64,000 bases of DNA. Origin: Sclerurus mexicanus. Its lineage: Eukaryota; Chordata; Aves; Passeriformes; Furnariidae. The notes under the pieces were generated by a model, which saw only the letters and a list, made by a program, of their open reading frames with translations, did no database searches and was not told where the DNA came from. The position numbers and the translations under genes are program-made. Every line of letters begins with the position of its first letter. The first letter of the stretch is position 1. Positions 9,931-22,400 of the stretch are shown here, one piece after another. The DNA lies in contig VWZF01007235.1 of NCBI GenBank assembly GCA_013396755.1, positions 1,717,945 to 1,781,944 on the forward strand, given 5' to 3'.

Positions 9931-12900
9931 GTGATATTTTCTGGGAGTTCCTACTGATGGTAGTGTAACATTCTTGCTTTGCCTCTTTGCTCAAGGGCAC
10001 GTAACAAACCCCCACTGAAATGTGAGCAAAATACATTCCAGCACATCATCCTGGGACAGTCCAAAATGTTCTGCCACAGATTGTGTTTGTCAGAAGTAAA
10101 ACCCATTTGGGTTTAGATTTTATCCTTTTAAACATTTCCAGCTATTAATATCAGATGCTTCAGTGCTGAGAACGAACTCTAGCTGGACTTTCATGGTTTA
10201 TACTATTTTTTATATATATAAATACATTTTAATGTAGGACAGTAGCTGAAATTTGTCACAGGAAACAGTTCTGTCAAATCCAGCTGAAATATTAAGGAAG
10301 ATTAATGGAACATTCGGGTCAGGGTTCACAGATGTTCTGTAGCTCTTTAATTGAACCTAACACAGGGTTAGGAAATTTAAATTCACTTCTAAGAAGGATT
10401 CCTGTTTTCCCCTTTAGCCTTAATACATGGGAGCTCCAGGGGAGGGCACCAGAAAAAGAAGGTAAAGAGATTTCTTTAATTACTGGCAGTTTTATTACCA
10501 TTTGTCTCTTACACTGTCTGCGTATGAACAAGTAGTTCCAGAACCTTCAAAAAAAGCTGAAAGTGAGACATTTTTTAAAAATGCCATAGAATTACTAGAG
10601 AGTAGTAAAAATAAATTACAGCATTGCAAAAATGCATTTCACTTTGCCATAGAAGCTTTACTATTCCATCCTATACACAGTATTTTACATGTTTTACAGT
10701 AGACATGAAAATAAACTCACACGACCCAGGCAAGACAATTACTAACCAAAGGCACTGCCAACAGTATTTTGCGCTTAAGGAAGGGGCAGATTCTTCTAGA
10801 AACAGCTCAACTGACCTATGAGAATTTGAGTTTCAAGACCTAACAATTCTTCAAATGCCCCTTGTCTTGAAAAGAAACCAAAAGAAAGAGCCCTCCTCTT
10901 GGCAGGAGGTTTTCAGCAGCATCCACAGTGATTGCATAAGAAGCCATGCCTTCTACAAACTGTCAAAGACATGCTGGGGGGCAGGGAGGGAGAGGGGGAC
11001 AGTCACCAAAACCAGTAGAAAAACAACAACAAAAGAAGAAATCTGCACAACTTTTAGCCAGAAAGAAAAGGGATTTAAAACCAAGCATGTGGATCTTACT
11101 TCTCAGAACCAATGGCAGTTTTTACAGTGTTTTTCCCCTTGATGGAACAGAAGTATTTATATGGTGCTTTCAAGACTCAAAGCACTAGATAAATGTCATT
11201 TAAATTGCTTCACTAGTGACTAGTGAAGTCATAAGTCTTCTTGTAACTGGACAAACAGCCCCAGAGCATGGAAACTGCTGCTCTGTGGCTGCCACCACGT
11301 TGTTAAAGGTCATCGGGTGTAGAGTACAGTACAGCTGGAGGCCCTTCCTGCCTTGGGAGCAAACCCTCTCACTACTGACCAAAACAGGAGCTGCAGAAAG
11401 TGGCTTTCATACAAACCAAGGGCTTTCAGAGATGCAGTTACTCTCCTATGGTTTACAAACAAACATACTCTCTAAATCTGGAAAAAAAAAACAAAATCCC
11501 AAGCAGTCACTTTCCAGAAAGAAACAAAACAGTTCCTCATCCCTCTCCGAACAAAAGCAGCCTCATCACACCAGCACTCTGGGTATCTGGGGGGGCAGGA
11601 GTGACGAGGCCTCTTGGCAAAAGCCCCTTCCAAGTTCCTCCTTAGCCCAAATGCAAAGTTTTCACGCTTAAAGGGGGAAAAAAAGGCACTGAGGTAAATT
11701 TTAGACTCCTCCACATTACCCAATAACCTGCTGCCTCCCCTCCTGCTTCATGCAGGTGGGATCACAGCAAGCTCAAAGGGACGCGTGCTCATTAAGTCAA
11801 CGTGAAACCCTTTCCCATGCTCCATCCCAATCCAGCAGCATTCCCATTCCCTTTTCCCTACGCCTTCTTGTGGTGTCCTGTGTAAACAAGAGGGAGGACT
11901 GGCCCTGGCTGTGTGCAACGTGCTTGGTATGAAGCACAGAGTAAACATGGGGCCCATCCTCTCCCACTGGCATCCCTGCAGCCTTCCCTGCCCAGCACCA
12001 GCACCACCAGCACTCTGCTCAGAGCCAGGACAGGAGCTCAAGGAGGTTTCTGAGGGATGCTCGGGGTGTGCATCCAGTGGGAGCCCTGAGATAGGGTGAG
12101 AGACCTGCTGTCCTCTCCTGACTGCACGGAGAGAGCAAAACCTGGGAACCTTCCTGCGTGAGCACCGACTGAGAGCGGGGAGAGGGCACGACACAGAGCG
12201 GCACAGGGATGGAGCAAGGAGGGTGAGCAGGAGGAAGGACAGGATGGGAGGGGAGCAGAAAGCATCTGAGGCCAGTAGTTCCCTCACTCCTGGTGTTAAG
12301 GCTGTCTCTTGGTGCCACCTCCACACCCCAGCCCTGGCTGGAGCTCCTCTCCCTTGGTGCCACGGCTCAAAATCAGTCTGATTTGTGAAGGGGTTTTGAG
12401 CTTTCCTGGGTTAGTCTGGTGGAGATGTATTGCTAAGCATTCCATACTGAACCATCAGCCTATGCCCCAACCATCATCATTACACTTGTCAAACAGAATT
12501 TCTTAAAACACAGGTCCAAATTCCTACAGAGTAGGAAACTCAAAACACTGGCTAACTTAGCTAAGCAACAGGGGTATTTGCTTTAATTCACACCTGCTTT
12601 CAAAAGTAGAATCAAAATGAACCACTTTTCCTGGAATTAGCATTACCAAGTTTCAATAATACTTACTAACACACTGGGTGTTGCAGCTGCCTTTGTGTCA
12701 CAACTTGACATTTCCCTGGCTACCTTAGCCCTGAACAAGCCCATCCAGCGCTGGGTACAGCTGCAACACCCACGTGGTTTGGTGCAACAACCTCCTCCCC
12801 TTTATCTGCTGCTTCCTGTGCTCTCCTTGCAAAACCAGAACTGGGCCACGTGGGCTGCAGCACCTCTGAACAGGAACAAGCAAGTTGTTGGGAGAGGCAC

Positions 12901-13254
12901 AAACAGCAAGTGTTGCCCTGCTCAAAACCTTTAGCCAGGAGATGTTCCTGTTGGGTTTAACGCTGAGAATTTTCCACGGGGCCTTCTCCGTCGGATGGTA
13001 CAGCTGAAAAGCCAACCAGCAGCTGTGTTTGGTTTGTTGACCTGTTTTAAAACAGGCTTCCCGTTCTTGGACTGGCTCTGGTCCTGGGATAAGAGGTTTC
13101 AGAAGAAGAAAATGCAATAAGATCATTTTATGGGTGCTGGGAGCCAGTGCTTAATGGAAGGATGAAGAGGGAGAGTGACTAAGGTGTCCTGAGAAGTGTC
13201 TTTTCATTTAAAAACAGTATCTAGCTTAGTCTGATGCCTGGTACCTCCTGAAGG
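9931..13254 (-). other. RASSF5: Convergent interval: probable 3' UTR of RASSF5
   Basis: No coding sequence is visible between the EIF2D poly(A) site and the RASSF5 stop codon at 13,255. On the minus strand an AATAAA (TTTATT on the plus strand) lies at 10491-10496. If used, it would give RASSF5 a 3' UTR of about 2.8 kb, a plausible length for this gene. The remaining few hundred bases next to EIF2D would be intergenic. The extent of the UTR is inferred, not demonstrated. Confidence 0.5.
10491..10496 (-). terminator. RASSF5: Candidate poly(A) signal for RASSF5
   Basis: AATAAA on the minus strand (GGTAATAAAACTG context), about 2.76 kb beyond the RASSF5 stop. It is followed on the minus strand by a T-rich segment around 10,450-10,475. 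I found no clear canonical hexamer nearer to the stop. Confidence 0.45.
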
Positions 13255-13407
13255 TTATCCAGGTTTGCCTCTGGCTTCTTTTAAGGTCTGTTGCAGTCTC
13301 TGTTTAAACCTCTCGTACTTCCTGTGCACTTGCTGGATTTTGTCCTTTTCTTCTTTGTCCAGGATCATCAGGAAGTTCTGGAGCTCTGGGATGGAGAAAG
13401 CGTCCCA
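13255..13407 (-). CDS. RASSF5: RASSF5 last coding exon: SARAH domain
   Basis: This exon encodes 50 residues, [20 protein letters not shown] through a charged helix to GKPG and a TAA stop. It is the SARAH coiled-coil helix that heterodimerises with MST kinases and other RASSF proteins. The acceptor is at 13408-13409 and the exon starts in phase 0 directly after the GEVE end of the RA segment. Identity to the human C-terminus is high throughout. Confidence 0.96.
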   Translation of the reverse strand, partial: WDAFSIPELQNFLMILDKEEKDKIQQVHRKYERFKQRLQQTLKEARGKPG

Positions 13408-16400
13408 CTGCAAAACCAGCAGAAAGAGAGGGAAAGTGAGCACACAGTGTTCACCTTAGGGGCTTTGGGGGTTGCTTTTCCCCCTCAGCCTGTGAAGAGG
13501 AACAAAAAAGACATTTAACCATATCTGATCTCCAGGGAACTTAATCTCATGTTGTGAGAGAGACAGGATAAAGGGCTACAGCATGAAGGACCATCCCAGT
13601 CCTGAGCCCCTGAGGCCGTAGAAACAATAAAAATCATCTTTACTCAGGTGAATTAAAGCTCCCACTGCAAGAGAAGCCACAATTCCCTAAGGAACTGAAA
13701 TACATATGGGAGTAGTGGATGTACCACTCACCCTCAACCTCTTGTTACAAGGGGAGTGAGATCCCAGTGGCAACTCTGCCCAGAGGAGCCAATTCTCTTG
13801 ATTTCATTCCAGTTACCAAAACTGTTTGAGCCTCAGTAAAGTCCTTGGTACACAGAGGCTGCTCTGGGTGTCCCCTGGGCTGACAGTGAGGACAGGCAGG
13901 ACACAGACTGATGACTCTGATCACTTAATAAATACTGGTCAGCACTGCCACAGGAATCCAGCATTCCTATGGCATCCTTCCCAGCCCCAGTCCTGCTCCT
14001 CTGTCAGCTCAGCAGAATCCTACAGGACTCAGCAGCTCCCAATATTTCCCTTCACTGTGGTGGGCAGCAAGATTGCAACCAAAAACTGACTGAATTTATT
14101 ACCTGAGCGCCCACTTAAATTAGTGGATTATTTATAACACTGTTCAGCTAATCTGATTAGTGAGGATTAACTTTGGGGTGGCACTGCTGGGTTCCATTAA
14201 ACAGATTATGGGGTGGCCATCAAAAACTGGCCTCAGCGTTTTCACAGCTCAAGTTTAAATGTTTCCAAAATCCCGAGAATTTAGGAGCAATAAATGGCCA
14301 GCCCAGCCCCAGAAAAAGGGAACAGCCCTTCTGGCATGGCACCACTTCACCCGTGCTGCCTCTGCCACACAGCTCCCAGCTCTGCCACGTGCTCCACAAC
14401 GTTCATGTGAAAACCAAGGCAAAGAGTCCCCGACGTACCTCAACTTCCCCTGTTTCATTCTCCTTCAGCACGAAACTCAGCACATCTGTGTCAGGGCCTG
14501 CCAGCAGCCGGAGGTACAGCGGGTACTCGGTGAGAGGGAGCTTCTGGAAGAGCACTGCGAGGGGACACCAAACACCCACAGTGAGATCCTGCCTGCCAGG
14601 GCACAGCAAAGCTCAGGAGGTCAGCTGGAGCACGGAAAAGGGGTTCATGCTGCTGAGGATCGTGGTGGAAGGGGCAGAGTCTCTAACACAGATCCATAAG
14701 GATCTCTGTAAGGTCTTAGGTGGTTTCAGCTCCTTCTGAAATCACAATTCTCCATTAACTTAAGCAGCATCACCTCCCGTGGGGGTCCAGCCATTTATTC
14801 ACCTGAATTTAGACTTTGCCTGCCTGCCACCCCACTGATTCCTACAAGACATCAGGGGCATTTCTGCAACACAAAATAAAAGCAAAACTGTCCAGCCACA
14901 GCAAAGCTGGCGGGTCCGAGGGCCTGAGCTCACCTTGCCCATCCTTCCGCATCTCCTTGAAAAGTGCAAACTTCTGGGGATTATCCACCACCATGAACTT
15001 CTTCAGGAGCCCCTGGATCACCTCGCTCACCGTGGTGGTGCTGCTGATGTGGAGCTGCTTGATGGCATCCAGTGGCAGGTAGAAGGAGGTTCTCTTGGCA
15101 GTCATGTCAGCCAAGTTCACCTCCCTGAGGGCATCGTAGATGGACTGGGGCCGGATCCCGGCCGGCACCGTCACGGGGCGACGCAGCTTCAAGTGCACTT
15201 TGATGAAACCCGTGTACGTCCCATCGTCGTTCTAAAGCACAGCAGAGGCAGGTCAGGCTCCAGGGAGCCTCTCCAGCCCTTCCTCCCCCAGCCCAGGGCT
15301 TCCTGCTCGGCAGTGTGGGGCGGCACTGCCAGGAGTCTCCTCGTTAATCATGTAAAAAGTGACCAGCGATTTCGGGTCAGTCACTGCTGGTTTTCTCCCG
15401 TTCCTTCCCCTCAGCACTGACTCAGCCCTTTCCCTGGGTGATCTTGGTTTGCTTCAGACTGGACTGCTACAAGTCAGCAGAATTCCTTTACGGAAATCCT
15501 TCGAGAACAATTTGTAGTTGCATTTAAGTGAGGATTTGAAACCCCTGGGAAGGGCTCTGCCCTCACATTCAGCGAGATCTCCCAAGCATATTCCTCATGA
15601 GAGATTCCCTTATTTCCATGTAACAAATCTCCACTGGACATCAGGTCCCTCTCTCAGCTCTGCAAAAATGCAGAAATCATGGGGAAAGCCTGGTTCTGCA
15701 CAGTCCATCTGTGGGTGCCAGGCAGGAAGACACTGCATCACTGGCCTGTGGTCCCACCACCAGCAGCTGAGCCCAGCATATAAAAGAGGTGATTTCCTTG
15801 TTTTCTCACCATGTATCATCAAGACTTTACTTAGAGATGGCAACAAGCAAGTTTGCAACCAAAGCTTCAAAGTATAAAGGTTCTTAGACCTCTGCTGAAG
15901 CAAGCCTGGCGGTGGAGAGGGGAGAAGCATCTCGTTCTAGAAAGACTTTGTGTTTCTAATTACACTCCGTGTTTCTAAATGCCCTTTGCAACAGCTGCTG
16001 AACTGCGGCATCACAGCCCCAGTTCCACCGTGACTCACCCCCCCGAGAACAACGTGGGCTCATCTATTCGTGGCTAGTCATTGCCAGCACAGGCTGGCCA
16101 GAGATTACTGTGCCAGCACTGCCAGCAAGAAGGGATGGAGGCAGGCAAGGGTTATCTGCAGTGCTGGTCACCAGGGAAAGCCAAGCAGGAGGAAAAGCAG
16201 CTCAACAGCCACAAGGCCACTTGCCCTCACACCCCAGAGAAACCAGCACCAGTGTCTGTGTATGAAATAAAGCAGCCCAGTACGTACCAGCTTCATCAAC
16301 AGGCAGTTTGTGACCTTTGCATTGTATTTTTCAATTTTCTGCTTGATCTCCTGGATGGTCGGAGGCTCAGGCTTTTCTTCTTCTACTGTTTGTGTTACAT

Positions 16401-19400
16401 TCTGGAATCAGAAGAGACAGGCTTTAGCTGCTTTACGTGTTGGGTAACACTCCATCTGTTCAGCTCTGCTTTTTCTTGGGAAAGCAGGAACAGATCCTGA
16501 GCTCACACTCACAGTGATGACGCAGGTGGGGATGGTCCCCGCAGCCAGGAGGCCAAATGTGCAGGATGCCACATCCTTACCCCAAACCACCCCTGTACAT
16601 CAGCAACAGGCAGCGGAGGGTAACACAGGACCCACCCAGTTAGTGCCACAGAGCAGTAAAACGCCCCAGTACAAACCAGGGCAAAAAAAAATCCAGCCTT
16701 TAAAACTCACTTTCAAAGCAAAGCCACCTGTACCTGTGAGCGTTTATTTACTTCTTGCACTGCAGTTGGAAAAAATCACATCCTATTTCCAATATTCATG
16801 GCTCTGCCTCCCCAAAACCCAGGGTGCCCATCAAGCAGCTCCCAGCGGGTTCACCCAGACAGAACCTGAAGTTAAATCTCTCCCTGCTCTCATCCAAAGC
16901 TGTGGAAATTATAGCTCAGAGCCATAATACCACACAAGCAGCAAGACTGCTGCATGACTAAGAAACCAGTCACTGCAAAGCCAGTCAAAGCATCCCAGCC
17001 CGTGTCAGGAACCGTTCGGTGTCTGCCCACACGTGGGTTTGCAGGGCGGGGGACGGCGGCTGCTGCTCGCCTGGGCTTGGGGGCATTTCCTCTCGGGGGG
17101 CCAAAACAACAGATCTGACACGTAGCTGGGTGGGCTTTACCTGAAGGCCACCCATGGAAATGTCATTAATGAATAATCACAGAATCATTAAGGTTGGAAA
17201 GGTCCAGCTGTTGACACAGCACTGCCGTGCTCACCACTAAACCACGTCCCCAAGTGCCACATCCACGGGCCTTCTGAACACTTCCAGGGATGGTGATTCC
17301 ACCACCTCCCTGGGCAGCCCGTTCCAAAGCCCGACCACCCTTTAAATGAAGAAATTTTTCCTAATATCCAATCTAAACCTCTCCCGGTTTCCCTCCAGCC
17401 AGAAGAGCAGGTCTCCTCTAAAGCATTGCCTGCTTAATCTGCTAAATCTTCTGCAGACAAGCCTATGTGTGTCTTGGGCAACCAGTGGGCTGGATCTCCC
17501 AGCACAGGGCTCTGCTGCCTTCCCATAACTCACCACCTTCCCCGGAGACAGCCTGTGAATTCATTTTGCCAGCACTGCCTGGAACTGTGCGCTCAGTGCT
17601 CCCAGATTTCATGTGGGCTTGCTCAGAAGTTGGCATTAGCAGAGAGCAGAAAGCGTGAAGGGATGTGCCATCAAGGCCAGGAAGGCTCAGGATGAAAACT
17701 GTAACCTCTGACAATGAAATAAAAAAGGAAAAAAAGGCAGCTTTGGGAGCAAAGCTTGTCTCTTCCCAGGCAGCTCCAGAGCACACAAGGATGCAGCAAG
17801 CTGTAAATAAGCCAATATTGCCCAAGGCTACCCATGATATTTCTTTTAGGAGGAGAATCAAGCACAGGACAAACTGAGACCCTGGTTGCAATCTGGCAAC
17901 ACAACTGCAGCCCTGGGACTCGAGAGCCCCAAATTCATTCAAGCAAATCCCAAGTGACAGGTCACAATTTCACAATTTCCGCTTGAGACGAGCAAAGAGC
18001 ACGAGACCTCTCGAAACACTGAGCTGGAGCAGCAACCCAAGGGAGAACACTGACACTGTGCTACACTCTCCTCAGCCAGTGCCTTCCCTGGGGCTCCAGG
18101 AAAGCTGGAGAGGCACTTTGCACACAGGCATGGAGTGACAGGACAAAGGGTGATGGCTTTAAACTAAAAGAGGGGAGATTTAGATGGGATATTGGGAAGA
18201 AATTCTTCCCTGTGAAGGTGGGCAGGCCCTGGCACAGGGTGCCCAGAGAAGCTGTGGCTGCCCCATCCCCGGGAGTGTCCAAGGCCAGGTTGGACGGGGC
18301 TTGGAGCAACCTGGGCTGGTGGAAGGTGTCCCTGCCCATGGCAGGGGATGAAACGAGATGGGCTTTAAAGGCCCTTCCAACCCAAACCGTTCTGTGGCTC
18401 TATGAAAATCAATGCCAAGTCCTTCTGGGGTATTTAAGAATTGCACATAAACATCCACTGATCATTATGGCAATTTCCACTCCACAATTTGTCAGAGTCC
18501 TTCAGCACGTGCTGCACTGTGATATATTGACTGCAGCAGTTCTTGTGTGGCTGCACACAGGTGCTGGGCTGGCAGGGGAGTCTTTAGAAGAAATGCCAAG
18601 GGTTGAGATTTTCAAAAGTAGCACTGGGGAAAATTAAAAATAAACCAACACAAAAAAAACCAAACCCCTTCCCTTTAAGTTAACAGAAGGGGAGCTCTCA
18701 GAAAGCCTGCACTTCCTCATGCCACCCATTGCACAGCGCTGAGACAGGCACAGCTGTGCTGCCTCCCCCAGGACTGACTCCCACCCCAAACCACACAGCC
18801 AGCGAGCCCAGGGACCCCCTGAGACCATCCCCTCCTGCAGGCAGAGAGCCCTGGAGCTGCCCAGCAGAGCTGAGGGCTGTGCCCCTTCTCCACACATCAT
18901 CCATGGCACAAACACAGCCCAGCAGAGACCAGCATCCATCCATCCATCCATCCATCCATCCATCCATCCATCCATCCATCCATCCATCCACAGCAGTTCA
19001 GCCTGTCCCTATCACTGCAATTTGCTTCTCCCCAGCAGGGCCAGTCCCTCCCCTCCTGTGATGTTTCCAGCTGAGGGACACAGGCTCGTGCCAGCAATTA
19101 AGAGCCATCAGAGCAGCTCGTGTGCTGATGCCACCCGGTTTCCATGGAGGACACATGGAGCACCCAGGGCCACATGAGCCTGGAGCAGTGCTGGGATTCA
19201 CAGCAGGCACCAGGCAGACGATAATGGCTTTGGGTTCCTTCCAAGGAACCCAGACCACTCGCAGCAGGAGGCAGCCTGGCTCGGGACACGTCATGGTCTC
19301 ACACCATGTCACCACACAGCTTCATCAACAAACCACTGCCCAGCCTCTGGTGTCCTGCCTTCCCCATGCACGTATCTGGGCAGGTCAGATGTACCTGCCG

Positions 19401-22400
19401 CTCTCGTGGCTTGCTCAGCCCTCTGCCAGCTCACCTTCCTCCTGCACCCTCCCACCGAAGGGAAAGGAAGTTTCAACAATCTCTTTCCACACAGACATCC
19501 TAGCACAGGGCACAGGACAGTGTCTGGGTGAAACCTGGGGGACACGCTCTGTCTGAGGCCAAGCAACAAGAAAAGCTGTGCCACAGGAGCCAGAGTGGCT
19601 CCCATCTCCAGCAGCTCTTTAGGGCTGGGGGAGCCCTGTGGGACTATAAAGGGCACCAGGGCTCCAAGGGCTCAACCCCTCACCTCTTCCTGCCATTCAA
19701 GGCAGCGATGCTCAGGCCTGGCCGTGCCACGATCCCCCAGCAGGGACCACCCATCCATCCCAACCCTGCACTCCCCATGGCTGGAGACTCTGCTTTTCCA
19801 TCTTACAGACCAAAACCTGCCTGTGAGTGAGACCCAAAGCAGCCCAGAAGCACCAGCCCCATGGGTGGGAGCCCTGGGAAGGGCAGCCTCAGCCTGAGAG
19901 AAGTGCTGCTCCTTCCTCTGTGTGTGATTAGACCAGCCACTTCTTGCCCTTCACAAATCTACCCTGACCTCCCGTTGTGCAAAGTTTCTGGTGCAGAATC
20001 TGCAATTTTGGCAAAAGGAAGGAAAACAGAAGCTTTAACCATAAACCGTTGCCACATTTCCTGTTGCACCGGGACAGGATGAAACAAGCTGTTTAACAAA
20101 ACAACAGCTCGGGCACCTCTGCCTGCACCTGAACCCCGCCAGGCACTGTTGGACCTGCAGCCTTCCTGGATGGCAAACAGGGAAGAGCAACCCCAGCCAT
20201 CCTCAGGGATCCCCCGGCTGTGTGCCCGCCTGCCAAACCAGCACGTTCCACCGTGCCACCCTCCTGTGCAACTGGCAGGAAAGTGATGGGAAGGCTGGAG
20301 CTGCCAGGATGACTCCACACCTGCTCTGTTAAAGCCCTGATGCAGAACATGGCACGGCTGTAGGTGCCAGAGGTTAAATATGCCGTCAGCAATCTGGCTG
20401 GGTTTAAACCCAGCAGGTGAGGGGTTTGCCAGCCCGTGTGACACTGCCATAAAATAACTGGCAGACCTGCAGGGACACAGGCACCTGCAGCAGCACAGTG
20501 CCCATGTCCTCCCCCATGCTCCTTCCCATAACCTGCATTATCCCTCTGTTGTACGAAAAAGCAGTTCTGAGAAATGACTCCAGCCTCATCTGGCACTTGG
20601 GGCTAATGCTCAGTGGGATAAAGGCTGCCCAGCTACTGGTGCACAAAGCCCAGTGCCCGGGGCTCGGGCAGCCACTGTCCCCACGAGCCCCCCACACCAA
20701 CCCCCTCTTTGCAACCCACCACTCAGCTAATGAGCCGGGAGCTTGTGACAGGCTCTCATGGAAAACCCACAGGCCATTGTGATTGCGGTGACACGCTCTC
20801 AAAAGAATTCTAAGCCAAGAGAGGCAACAATGAAGCCTCTGTGACAGGTATTTCTCCATTTATCGGTTTGCAAGGAGAAACACATTCCACATCCAGTCAA
20901 AGAGCATCCTCCCTACAGCCTCTCACCTGCCCAAAGTCAACCTCCAAATTAAAAACCTTTTTAAAGCAAGCAAAGACAGCAGCTCTTCACCATGTTGGGA
21001 ATAACAGCTCCAGGTGGGACCCAGGAGCTTCCTGAGGCCACCTCAGCTGACCTTTGCCACCAGCTTCATCACCAAACCAGACATGGAAAGGCACAGTAGG
21101 TAGAAAGTCTCAGTGTGCACTTCCCTGGGACATTCCTTGGAGCAAGGGCTGCTTCCCTGCAGCCCCAAACCAGCCTCAGGGACACCAGCCCTGCCCCCTC
21201 GCTCTCAGCCCCTTTTCCTCACCAGCTATTTACTTAATGAATTTGAAGAGCAGCACAGCGGAGATGGATCTGGCCCAACAGCACCACATTCCTGGCATTG
21301 ACTCTTATGTCGAGGCAGGAGTGGCCAAGTCCTCCCTGGTGTGCCAGGCACAGCTCCATCACTGTGACAACCTGCATTCCCAAAAACACAGCCCAAGCTC
21401 CCCCTTTGGCTTCTGTGTTCAGACTGCAGGAGTATTTCAAAGATCTCTTCTGAGGGGATTTTACAAGTCAGGGCATCAATCCTCGATTCTCCCGCTTATT
21501 TAGGAAAGATTTGTCTTAAAATAGCAGAAAGCAAAGGCTGGAGAGCAGGTCTGAGTGCTGCTGGCCACAGAGCCACAGTTCAGAGAGACACCACCAGCTC
21601 ACGTCCTGTGACCACAATCACACTGCAGCACGCAGGATGGAAATAAATGTGAATGCTTCAAATTTAAGCCAGAAACATGAGAAGCAGCAGCTCAGAACTG
21701 TAAATGCAGCTGCAGCAGGGAGTGGTGGCAGCTGGGGGACACTGGGGCCAAGGCAGTCACCAGAGCTGGGACATCTCTGCTCTCACAGAGCTCTCCATCA
21801 CTGCTCAACACCCAAGACTTCCCCTTCACCACCCACTCCCACGGTTTACAGCACTCTACTGGGAAAGGATCCACTGCTCCAGCATAGAGAGGCAGGGGAG
21901 AGAATCATAAATCGGATTTGGACCAAAGAAAACCCCCAAAAAACCCTAAATACCCCCAACATTTCACTCCCTTTAAGAAATTCAAATGAGAGGCTGTGGT
22001 TTATTTTGAGGTTCAGAGGAAAAGGCAGAAGATAAGAGAGCTGTGCATCTCTAGAGGAGGGGAGAGGGATGGTTGCTGCATTTCAGAGAGGTTAGAGCAA
22101 GGGAAGATGGGCTCAGTGTTTTGATTGCCATGGAGATTTCACTTAGAAACCGTTTTTCCTGCCACATCTCTGCTCAGCAGGGAGAGCTGAGAAGGTCCTC
22201 ACAAGGAGCTGCATCTCAAGGGGGTCTGGGCTGGACAGGACCCCCCAGTGTCTGTGTGCACAGAGCCCCCGGCACAGAGGGTGGATCCGAGGGATCTGCT
22301 GATGCCCAGGAGCAGACATTGGGAACTTGGCACAGCCTTGCAGGCTCAAAAACAGCCTCTTCCCCCTCTGCCCAGTGAGGTGTCCCAGGGCCAGCCCTGC

